This document shows, in pieces, positions 6,296-13,004 of a stretch of 20,121 nt of DNA. The translations under genes and the position numbers were made by a program. The notes under the pieces were generated by a model. It was not told the DNA's origin, searched no databases, and worked only from the letters and a program-made list of their open reading frames with translations. The number at the start of each line of letters is the position of its first letter. Positions within the stretch are counted from its first letter, which is position 1. The stretch comes from Nitriliruptoraceae bacterium (GTDB lineage Bacteria; Actinomycetota; Nitriliruptoria; Nitriliruptorales; Nitriliruptoraceae), in contig SLLJ01000195.1 of NCBI GenBank assembly GCA_007134165.1, forward strand, positions 1-20,121, read 5' to 3'.

Positions 6296-8017
6296 GTGGA
6301 CATCTCTTGGTTCGAACTGACGACCGGCCTGCTCGGCGGTGTCGCGATCTTCCTGCTCGGCTTCGAGCGGATGGCCCGCGCCATGCAGTCGGCCGCCGGT
6401 TCCCGGCTCGCCGACGGCCTCGCCCGGGTCTCGGAGCGCCCGCTGGTCGGTGCGCTGTCGGGGGCGGGGGTCACCGCCGTGATCCAGTCGTCCTCGGTCA
6501 CGACCGTGCTGGTAGTCGGCTTCGTCTCCGCCGGGGTCATGACCCTGCCGCAGGCCATCGGGGTCATCGCCGGCGCCAACCTGGGCACGACCGTCACCGC
6601 TCAGATCGTCGCCTTCGACATCACCCGCTACGCGATGCTGATGATCGCCGCCGGGTTCGTGCTGTCGATGCTCAAGGGCCGCGAAACGCTCCGGCAGGCC
6701 GGGGGCGCGCTGCTCGGGCTCGGGATGGTGTTCCTCGGCATGGACCTGATGGGTCAGTCGATGTTCCCGCTGCGCGAGCAGCCCGAGGTACTCGAGCTGT
6801 TCCAGGGCGCCGGCGGTCCGCTGGCCGCGCTGGCGATCGGTGCGGTGTTCACCGCGTTGGTCCAGTCCTCGTCGGCGACCATCGGGATCGTGATCGTGCT
6901 CGCCAGCCAGGGGCTGGTCGACCTCGAGACCGCGATCGCGATCTCGCTCGGGGCCAAGATCGGCACCTGTGTCACCGCCGGCATCGCCTCCATCGGTGCC
7001 GGCGCCGCCGCGCGCCGTGCGGCCGCCTTCCACGTCCTGCTCAACCTCGGTGGGGCGCTGATCTGGACCCCGCTCATCGGGCAGCTGGCGGATCTGGCCG
7101 TGTGGCTCTCCCCGAGCTTCCCCGAGCTGACCGGCACCGCCCAGCTGGCCGCCGAGACACCCCGTCAGCTGGCAAACGCCTACACCGTGTTCGCCGCGGT
7201 CAACATGATCGTGGTGCTGCCCTTCACCCGCCCGATCGCGCGGCTGCTCGAGCGCATGATCTCCGAGCCCGCCTACGACCCCTTCGCCGCGGCGCACCAC
7301 CTCAACCTCGCCATGCTCGACACCCCTGCCGCGGCCCTGGAGCTGACCCGCAAGGAGGTCGGCCAGCTCGGTGATCGGGTCGTGGCCATGGTCCGCGCCG
7401 GCGGCATGGCCGCGATCCAGGGCACCACGCCGCAGCTTGATGCGATCGGCGCGATGGACGACGAGGTCGACGCGCTGCGCGCCGCGATCGTGACCTACCT
7501 CGCCGACCTCGGGCAGCGCGGCCTGAGTGCCCAGCAGAGCCGGGAGATCGCCCGGCTGCTCGCCGCTGCGGACGAGCTCGAGGCGATCGGGGACGTGGTC
7601 GAGAACGGCCTGGTGCGCCTCGGCCGTCGCCGGCTCGAGGAGGGCATCGTGATGGCCGAATCGACCCAGCAGGTCATCACCGAACTGCTCGACCGGATCG
7701 TGGCCAACCTCGAGATCGCCGTGCGGGCCGTCGAGCAGAGCGATCGCCCGCGGCTGAAGCTGCTGCTCGAGGAGGCCCCCAGCGTCAAGGAGCAGCGTGA
7801 GGCCGCGATGCTGCGCCAGGCCACGCGGCTCACCGACCAGGGTCGGGAACGTGCCGACGCCTACGCGCGCGAGGTCGAGCTGATCTCCGAGATCTACCGC
7901 ATCCACACCCTGACCAAGCGCCTGCTGCGCCGGCAGCTCACCGACCCGATCTCTACCGAGGCCGAGGACGTCGCGGCGGCGGCGCGGGAGGAGGCCGTGG
8001 TGGACCCGCCGGCCTGA
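6296..8017 (+). CDS. Na+/phosphate cotransporter with PhoU-like C-terminal domain (NptA/YjbB-like)
   Basis: A 573-residue membrane protein of the Na/Pi cotransporter family, which moves inorganic phosphate with sodium. The two inverted transport repeats are clear: VIQSSSVTT (QSSS at 64-67) with GANLGTTVT (93-101), and LVQSSSATIG (QSSS at 190-193) with GAKIGTCVT (219-227). Membrane segments end at about residue 325. Residues about 340-560 are helical and charged, like PhoU, and probably regulate transport. GTG at 6296 has GGGAGG nine bases upstream. It follows galK on the same strand, and may be independent because a -10 box lies in the gap. Uptake or export direction cannot be told from sequence. 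A short 6-bp hairpin spans its stop codon (8009-8023). Confidence 0.93.
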   Translation: MDISWFELTTGLLGGVAIFLLGFERMARAMQSAAGSRLADGLARVSERPLVGALSGAGVTAVIQSSSVTTVLVVGFVSAGVMTLPQAIGVIAGANLGTTVTAQIVAFDITRYAMLMIAAGFVLSMLKGRETLRQAGGALLGLGMVFLGMDLMGQSMFPLREQPEVLELFQGAGGPLAALAIGAVFTALVQSSSATIGIVIVLASQGLVDLETAIAISLGAKIGTCVTAGIASIGAGAAARRAAAFHVLLNLGGALIWTPLIGQLADLAVWLSPSFPELTGTAQLAAETPRQLANAYTVFAAVNMIVVLPFTRPIARLLERMISEPAYDPFAAAHHLNLAMLDTPAAALELTRKEVGQLGDRVVAMVRAGGMAAIQGTTPQLDAIGAMDDEVDALRAAIVTYLADLGQRGLSAQQSREIARLLAAADELEAIGDVVENGLVRLGRRRLEEGIVMAESTQQVITELLDRIVANLEIAVRAVEQSDRPRLKLLLEEAPSVKEQREAAMLRQATRLTDQGRERADAYAREVELISEIYRIHTLTKRLLRRQLTDPISTEAEDVAAAAREEAVVDPPA

Positions 8018-8044
8018 GGCCGGGAGGTTCGGGTGGGTCGGTAG

Positions 8045-8117
8045 CGCCCTCGGACCGATTCGAACGGTCGACCTACCGCTTAGGAGGCGGTTGCTCTCTC
8101 CCCTGAGCTACGAGGGC
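8045..8117 (-). tRNA. tRNA-Arg (anticodon CCU)
   Basis: The minus strand folds into a full 73-base cloverleaf. The acceptor stem is GCCCTCG with CGAGGGC. The D stem is GCTC/GAGC. The anticodon stem is ACCGC/GCGGT with loop CTCCTAA, so the anticodon is CCU and AGG is read. The variable loop has five bases. The T stem is GACCG/CGGTC with loop TTCGAAT. CCA is not encoded. AGG is a rare codon in such GC-rich genomes, so this is a minor tRNA. The gene lies opposite to its flanking genes. A possible -10 TACGCT is on the minus strand at 8186-8181. Confidence 0.97.
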
Positions 8118-8258
8118 AGGGCGGCTGCGAGACCCGCTCCCAACGACGGCCTCGCCGGTGGGGATCTCGACCGGGTACGCAGCGTAGCGGCGGCCGCGTT
8201 CGGGCAGGGCCGGTCAGCCGGCGAGGCTTGTTGTGGTCACGAGCCCTCGGTCCGTACG

Positions 8259-8489
8259 CTGATCGGTAAGGACCGTGGGCTCGGAGGGCTTCTCGTCGTC
8301 GCCGGCGTGGTGCTGGTCGGCGTCGGCCTACTGGTGGCCAGCGGCGGGCTGAGCTGGTTCGGTCGGCTCCCCGGAGACCTTCGGTTCGGGTCGGACACGA
8401 CCCGCGTGGTGGTGCCGATCACCTCGATGGTGCTGGTGTCGGTGGTGCTGACCGTGGTGGTCAACTTGGTGGTCCGACTGCTGCGTTGA
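8259..8489 (+). CDS. Small DUF2905-like membrane protein (start uncertain)
   Basis: A short protein with two hydrophobic helices flanking the DUF2905 hallmark GRLPGDLRF. The first helix is LVVAGVVLVGVGLLVASGG and the second runs to the C-terminal VVNLVVRLLR. Function of the family is unknown; it sits in the membrane. The start is unresolved: homologous sequence seems to begin near RTLIGKDRG, but the only in-frame codon there is CTG at 8259, while GTG at 8307 would remove most of the first helix and TTG at 8091 lies inside the tRNA gene. A TANNNT box (TACGCT, 8255-8260) overlaps this point. A 6-bp hairpin (8517-8534) follows the gene. Confidence 0.7.
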   Translation: MIGKDRGLGGLLVVAGVVLVGVGLLVASGGLSWFGRLPGDLRFGSDTTRVVVPITSMVLVSVVLTVVVNLVVRLLR

Positions 8490-8516
8490 GCGGCGGTCCT
8501 GCTGGGTGATCGCGTT

Positions 8517-8534
8517 GGGAGGAAGGTGCCTCCC
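8517..8534 (+). terminator. Weak hairpin after the DUF2905-like gene
   Basis: GGGAGG (8517-8522) pairs with CCTCCC (8529-8534) around a 6-base loop, 28 bases after the stop. There is no T-run, as is common in high-GC actinobacteria. Termination is plausible but unproven. Confidence 0.35.
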
Positions 8535-8631
8535 GACCGGGCGGCAACGGCGGTCGCGCATAGGTTCGAGGGCCGTTCGCGGCGCTCACCGAGACCTGCA
8601 TGAACACCGCCGGCTGTCCGGCGATTCGCGA

Positions 8632-8637
8632 TACCGT
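8632..8637 (+). promoter_or_regulatory. Predicted -10 box for a leaderless antitoxin transcript
   Basis: TACCGT fits TANNNT and ends six bases before the ATG at 8644, so transcription would begin at or next to the start codon. No Shine-Dalgarno sequence precedes that ATG, which agrees with leaderless translation. Confidence 0.5.
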
Positions 8638-8643
8638 CGTCGC

Positions 8644-8883
8644 ATGAGCGAGCTCATCTCCGTGCGGCTCGATGACGACGCCCAGCGTGCCTTGGCGGAA
8701 CTCGAGGCCACCGGCCTGTCACGCTCGGAGGCGGTCAGGCATGGACTGGTCACGGCTGCCCAACGGCTCCGCGACCGTCAGCGACTCATCGATGAAGTGG
8801 CCGAGCTCGCCTCAGACGAGGCCGACCGCGGGGAGGCGGCCGCGGTTTCCTCGATGATGGAGGATCTGCGTGCGCCGTCGTGA
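8644..8883 (+). CDS. Ribbon-helix-helix antitoxin of a MazEF-like module
   Basis: A 79-residue protein whose first about 45 residues fit a CopG/MetJ-type ribbon-helix-helix: strand LISVRLDDDA, then helices RALAELEATG and SRSEAVRHGLVTAAQRLR. The acidic C-terminal tail (EVAELASDEADRGEAAAVSSMMEDL) would wrap the toxin. Such antitoxins neutralise a ribonuclease partner and repress their own operon. The ATG at 8644 seems leaderless. The stop codon lies inside the toxin gene, with a 14-base overlap, and the end of this gene carries the toxin's GGAGG ribosome site. The antitoxin looks intact although its partner is frameshifted. Confidence 0.85.
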   Translation: MSELISVRLDDDAQRALAELEATGLSRSEAVRHGLVTAAQRLRDRQRLIDEVAELASDEADRGEAAAVSSMMEDLRAPS

Positions 8884-9179
8884 CGTCTTCCGGCTCCGCC
8901 CGGGACGTCAACTGGGACATGAGCAGTCCGGGGTCCGTCACGGTGTCATCGTGCCGTCCGACGCGCTGATGCGGCGCTCGACGGTACGCATCGCTCCGAC
9001 CTCAACGGCGGCGCGCGCGGCCTCGTTCCAACCCGAGATCGAACTCGGTGCAACCGCCAAGCGTGCTCGTCGAACAGGCCGGCGCGATCGACGTGACCAG
9101 ACTGGGCGACGAGTATGGGCATCTCTCTCCCGAAGTGCCGTCTGGCATCGACCTCGCCCTCCAGACCGTGCGCGACCTG
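8870..9179 (+). pseudogene. MazF/PemK-like toxin, frameshifted
   Basis: MazF-family proteins are sequence-specific mRNA endonucleases. The start GTG at 8870 has a perfect GGAGG six bases upstream. The first frame reads a MazF-like N-terminus (RRRDVFRLRPGRQLGHEQSGVRHGV, SDALMRRSTVRIAPTSTAARAASF) up to EIELGATA near 9055. The family-like sequence then continues one base out of frame (SVLVEQAGAIDVTRLGDEYG, LSPE, IDLALQTVRDL) to about 9179. One extra base around 9045-9062 explains this. The second frame has no stop until 9470, so the normal C-terminal stop also appears lost. It is either a decayed toxin or contains a sequencing error; programmed +1 frameshifting is unlikely. Confidence 0.8.
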
Positions 9180-9330
9180 CAGGAGGCAACGCCCATTGGA
9201 GCCGCCTGGGGCGGCCGTGGTGTCTGGGCTTGGTCGAACGCGATGCCACCGGGTCGGCGCGAGGGCGTCGCGGTCGGACTCGTGGTACGGGGGGTCGGGC
9301 GGAACTGGCGGCAACCGCGAGTGCCGCACC

Positions 9331-10135
9331 TCACCGGGGTGGCTTCCTGCGCGGTGCTGACAGCTCGCGGTCAACTCGTCGGGCCAGTGCCGACGAGATG
9401 CGCCCGACGAGCGCCGGCGAGAGCCGGTGCAGATACCAGAGGGTCCGGGCGCTGGTGGGCACCGCGATGATCGCACGATTTCGCGCGACGCCCTCGAGCG
9501 CCAGCCGAGCGAAGCGGTCTACCTCAACCGGCTTCTGCCCGACCACCGACAGGTACTGACGTGCGGTCACCGGTGGGGTCGCCGTCCGGGGGAGGTTGTC
9601 AGCTGGCAGGCGATCGAGCGCCGGCGTCTCGACCGCTCCTGGGCACAGCACGCCCACACGAACACCGTGCAGGGCGGCTTCTGGCCGAAGGCCAAGCGCG
9701 AGCCCCACCACCGCGTGCTTCGTTGCGGCATACGCCGTGACGAAGGGAAGGGCTGCCAGTCCGGCACCCGATGACGTGGCCACGATATGGCCAGAGCCAC
9801 GCTCGACCATGCCGGGGTAGACGGCGAGCACGGCGTTGACCACGCCGTCGAGGTTCACGTCGATCACCCGATCCCAGTGGGCGCGGGTGAGTTCGTGGGT
9901 CGGGCCGCCCATCGAGATCCCCGCATTCGCGAACAGGGAGCTCGGGTACGCCCGTCTCGGCGATCAGCGCACCGAACGCGTTGAGATCAGCGACATCCAG
10001 ATGGTGATCGACGTCACCCTCGATGTCGGTGGTGATCACCGCCGCGCCCAACGCCCGGAGCCTGCGCGTGAGAGCGGCACCGATGCCCGATGCGGCACCG
10101 GTGACGAGGGCGGTCTGATCGGTGAACGGCTCCAC
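9331..10135 (-). pseudogene. Short-chain dehydrogenase/reductase, frameshifted
   Basis: An NAD(P)-dependent oxidoreductase of the classical SDR family, about 267 residues if repaired. From GTG at 10135 the first frame has the cofactor loop TGAASGIG and the LxxxDIEGDVDHHLDVAD region. After GVPEL the frame fails. One base out of register, LFANAGISMGGPTHEL continues, with the NAG motif, the catalytic Ser in ATSSGAG, and Tyr/Lys in YAATK, ending at 9331. One extra base in the run at 9936-9938 (CCC on the coding strand) accounts for the break. The substrate cannot be deduced. The rest reads cleanly, so the lesion is recent or is a base-calling error in a homopolymer. Confidence 0.85.
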
Positions 10136-10617
10136 CTGGTGAGCATGGCACACCGGTGCCGACCCGACACCGGCCAAGGTCCGGCCCCGGCTCCTTCGGA
10201 CCACCAGGCGTAGAGCGGAGCAACCTTCGGACAATCGGTGCGCAACACCGGTAGGTGCTACCCGCGCTGCACGTCTGCCAGCCGGGTGCCGTTCGGTCCT
10301 TGGCCCGAAGGACCCCGGTTGCGCACCACCGCAGTCAGCGCCGCTGCTACCTCCCGTTCTCCCCGTGGCCAGGGGCCGAAGCCCGTTCGTGCAGACGCCC
10401 ATCTCTTTGTCTCGCTGGGTTTCGCCACCGTGCTCGAGCGACGTGTCGCCTCACAAGAAGTCCCGGTGCGTGCCCCGGATGGTGAGGTCCTCGTGGTCGC
10501 CCGGAGATGAACCGAGCACCAACGCGCGTTGTCGGGCGGTCGCGGACCCGACTTCCGCGCTACGAGATCACACGGAGGGCGGTCCTCGTCGGGGACCGCC
10601 GGTGCGTCGGGCCGCGG
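10136..10617. other. Gene-poor stretch with a possible gene remnant
   Basis: No convincing complete gene is seen on either strand. On the plus strand, 10397-10510 encodes HLFVSLGFATVLERRV...APDGEVLVVARR followed by a stop. SLGFATV resembles the C-terminal end of GNAT acetyltransferases, but no start or acetyl-CoA motif precedes it. The stretch also holds the likely promoter of the dehydrogenase pseudogene and, at its right end, the hairpin after galM. Confidence 0.4.
10578..10600 (-). terminator. Hairpin downstream of galM
   Basis: GGCGGTCC (10578-10585) pairs perfectly with GGACCGCC (10593-10600) around a 7-base loop, 17 bases beyond the galM stop codon. There is no T-run. Its position makes it the probable galM terminator. 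Confidence 0.55.
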
Positions 10618-11733
10618 TCACGAGGCCGAGAAGCGCAGCACGGTGGTGTGCTGGTAGGTGCGATGGGGGGTCAGCACGATCGACGGGAACCCGGGGTGGT
10701 GGACGGCGTCGGGAAGGTGGTGGGCTTCGAGGCAGATCCCGCCGTGTCGGCCGTAGCGGCGTCCTCCCTTGCCGGTGATCGCCGGCTCGAGGCGGTTGCC
10801 GGTGTACACCTGCAGCCCCGGCTGGTCGGTGGCCAACTCGAGGCGCCGGCCGGTGGTGGGTTCGGACAGCCACGCCACCGGCCGTACCCGGCCGCCCGGA
10901 CCTGGCTCCGCGCCGCCAGGCTCGACGGCATCGGCGTCGGCGGCGGTGGCGGCGTCGGTGGCGGCGTCGGGGTCGCGGCGCAGCACCAGGTGGTGGTCGA
11001 TGCCGAGCGCAGGTGTCGTGGCGAACTCGGCGACTGGCCCACGCAGCACCGTCGGGGTGCGCAGGTCCAGGGGGGTTGCTGTCACCTCCCGCAGGGCGCC
11101 GGTGGGGATCAGCGCCTCGTCGACCTCGAGCACGTGGTCGGCGAGCACCGTGAGCTCGTGGTCGAGCACCTCGCCGTCCCCGTGTCCTCGGAGGTTGAAG
11201 TAGGCGTGGTTGGTCAGGTCCAGCGGGGTGGGGGCGTCGGTGGTGGCCCGGTAGACGATGCTCAGCGCATCGCCGATGACCCGGTAGGTGGCGGATACCT
11301 CGACCCGGCCCGGGTAGCCCTCGGCGTCAGCGGGGCTGACGTGGCGCAATCGGACTTGCTCGGGCGTGTGGTCGACCAGTTCCCACCGCAGGTTGCTGAA
11401 CGCCTGCGCTCCGCCGCCGTGCAGGTGATGGGGCCCCTCGTTGGCGGCGAGCTCGTAGCCGTGGCCGTCGAGCACGAACGAGGCGTGGGCGATGCGGTTG
11501 GCGACCCGTCCCACCGTGGCGCCGAAGTAGGGGTTGGCCGGTGAGGTGTAGCCGCTCACGTCGTCGAAGCCGAGCACGACGTCGTCGACGTGCCCGTCGC
11601 GGTCCGGCACGTGCAGTTCGACCAGGGTCGCCCCATGATCGGCGACCACGGCGCGCAGCCCGCCGTCGCGACCGATCACGAACCGCCCGTCGTCGGATCC
11701 GCGCGAGCTCCCCGGGTGGTGGTGGTCGGGCAC
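10618..11733 (-). CDS. galM: Aldose 1-epimerase (galactose mutarotase)
   Basis: Converts beta- to alpha-galactose (or other aldoses), supplying galactokinase; cytoplasmic. The 371-residue protein has family landmarks: NPYFGATVGRVANRIA (67-82), HHLHGG (102-107), the catalytic acid His176 in LTNHAYFNLRG, and the catalytic base Glu336 in CLEAHHLPDAVHHPGFPS. The start GTG at 11733 has AAGGAG six bases upstream; reading further upstream gives only low-complexity shadow sequence. Residues about 254-283 form an Ala/Asp then Gly/Pro-rich insertion not expected in the core fold. It stands alone, about 4 kb from galK and divergent from the CNNM gene. It could act on glucose as well as galactose. Confidence 0.95.
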   Translation of the reverse strand: MPDHHHPGSSRGSDDGRFVIGRDGGLRAVVADHGATLVELHVPDRDGHVDDVVLGFDDVSGYTSPANPYFGATVGRVANRIAHASFVLDGHGYELAANEGPHHLHGGGAQAFSNLRWELVDHTPEQVRLRHVSPADAEGYPGRVEVSATYRVIGDALSIVYRATTDAPTPLDLTNHAYFNLRGHGDGEVLDHELTVLADHVLEVDEALIPTGALREVTATPLDLRTPTVLRGPVAEFATTPALGIDHHLVLRRDPDAATDAATAADADAVEPGGAEPGPGGRVRPVAWLSEPTTGRRLELATDQPGLQVYTGNRLEPAITGKGGRRYGRHGGICLEAHHLPDAVHHPGFPSIVLTPHRTYQHTTVLRFSAS

Positions 11734-11946
11734 GTGCGACTCCTTGCGTTCCTCGTCGCGTGGGTGTGCCGACGATGCTACGGGCCGCGCATCCGGCCGC
11801 GACCGGTTCGGGGCGGTCCCGACGGCGCCGAGACAGCACCTCGCCCGCCGCATCATGCGGCCGCCCAGTGCTGGATGCACCCCGGCAACCCACGAACCCG
11901 TGCCCGTGGGCCGGTCGCGTCGATCGGCCCCTCGGGTCCGGTATGG

Positions 11947-11952
11947 CACACT
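11947..11952 (+). promoter_or_regulatory. Possible -10 box for a leaderless CNNM transcript
   Basis: CACACT, a weak match to the TANNNT -10 pattern, ends six bases before the ATG at 11959, and no ribosome-binding site precedes that ATG. A 7-bp inverted repeat, GCCGCAT-C-ATGCGGC (11847-11861), lies further upstream in this divergent gap and could be an operator. Confidence 0.3.
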
Positions 11953-11958
11953 GGCGCG

Positions 11959-12987
11959 ATGGGAGCCCTCATCGCCACGGTCCTCGTGGTCCTCATCGGT
12001 TCGGGACTGTGCTCGGGCACCGAGACGGCGCTGCTGTCGGTGCCGGCGGTGCGCACCCGCCAACTGTCGGAGGCGGGGGGGCGCCGGGCACGGGCGCTGT
12101 GGGCCATCAAGCAGAACATCGCCCGGCCCATCGCCGCCATCGTGGTGCTCAACAACATCTTCAACATCGTGGGCAGCATCGCGGTGGGCCGGGCGGCGGT
12201 CACGGCCTTCGGTGAGCAGTGGGTCGGGGTGGTCTCGGGGGTGCTGACCTTCCTGGTGATCCTGTTCGCCGAGATCCTGCCCAAGACGCTCGGTGAGCGG
12301 TACGCGGAGAAGGTCTCGCTGTGGGTCGCCATCCCGGTGCGCTGGCTCACCCGCCTGATGAATCCGTTGGTTCGGCTGTTCGAGTTCCTCATGCGTCCAC
12401 TGACCCGCGGGGAGCGCACGCCCTCGATCAGCGAGGCCGAGATCCGTCTCTTGGCCGGCATCGGGCGCTCCGAAGGGGTCATCGAGGACGACGAGATGGA
12501 GATGATCCAGCGCGTCTTCCAGCTCAACGACCGCTCGGCGCGCGACCTGATGACCCCGCGCTCGGCGGTGACCTGGCTGGACGCCGATCGGAGCATCGCC
12601 GACGCCCACGACGATATCGTCGCCTCCGAGCACTCCCGTATCGTGGTGGCCCGCGGTGACCTCGACCGGGTCGTCGGGGTCGCGTTCAAGGCCGACCTGC
12701 TCGCGGCGTTGCTCGACGACGGTGACGCCACCGTCGGGGACCATGCCCGGGCGGTGGAGGCGGTCCCGTGGCTCGCCCGCGCCGACGACCTGCTGCAACG
12801 CTTCCGAGCGCAGCGCGCACACCTCGCGCTGGTCATCGACGAGTACGGCGCGCTGATCGGGGTCGTCAGCCTCGAGGACGTCATCGAGGTCCTGACCGGG
12901 CCGATCGTCGACGAGACCGACCGGCACGCTGACCTGCGGGTCTTCGCTCGCGCCCGGGGGCGGGCCCGGCTCAAGCGCTGGCAGTGA
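11959..12987 (+). CDS. CNNM-domain and CBS-domain membrane protein (CorC/HlyC-like)
   Basis: A 342-residue membrane protein. Residues 1 to about 150 form a CNNM (DUF21) transmembrane domain, with SGTETALLSVPAVR, the conserved VVLNNIFNIVGSIAVG and FAEILPKTLGERYAEKVS. Then come EAEIRLLAGIGRSEGVIEDDEMEMIQRVFQLNDRSARDLMTPRSAV and a CBS pair (about 190-325) ending LVIDEYGALIGVVSLEDVIEVLTGPIVDETD. Relatives are linked to Mg2+ or Na+ transport; the old hemolysin label is not informative. The C-terminal transporter-associated (CorC_HlyC) domain of many relatives is absent. The start at 11959 gives the first membrane helix directly. It converges on the AfsR-like gene, with only 17 bases between stops and no obvious terminator. 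Confidence 0.92.
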   Translation: MGALIATVLVVLIGSGLCSGTETALLSVPAVRTRQLSEAGGRRARALWAIKQNIARPIAAIVVLNNIFNIVGSIAVGRAAVTAFGEQWVGVVSGVLTFLVILFAEILPKTLGERYAEKVSLWVAIPVRWLTRLMNPLVRLFEFLMRPLTRGERTPSISEAEIRLLAGIGRSEGVIEDDEMEMIQRVFQLNDRSARDLMTPRSAVTWLDADRSIADAHDDIVASEHSRIVVARGDLDRVVGVAFKADLLAALLDDGDATVGDHARAVEAVPWLARADDLLQRFRAQRAHLALVIDEYGALIGVVSLEDVIEVLTGPIVDETDRHADLRVFARARGRARLKRWQ

Positions 12988-13004
12988 ACCACCGGTCGGG
13001 GGGC

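Noticed and set aside
3199..7374. Very long plus-strand open frame of about 1390 codons
   Set aside because: It runs antisense to the DeoR-family gene and galE and out of frame with galK and the phosphate cotransporter, with Arg/Ala/Gly-rich shadow composition and no family motifs.
5063..7906. Long minus-strand open frame opposite galK and the phosphate cotransporter
   Set aside because: It is a GC-rich antisense shadow of two well-supported genes, rich in Gly, His, Asp and Arg with no domain.
9180..9470. Extended C-terminal part of the second toxin frame
   Set aside because: It lacks similarity to the MazF family and runs antisense into the dehydrogenase gene, so it is read-through after stop loss rather than a domain.
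12988..13004. Terminator between the convergent CNNM and AfsR-like genes
   Set aside because: Only 17 bases separate the stop codons and no convincing hairpin or T-run was seen.
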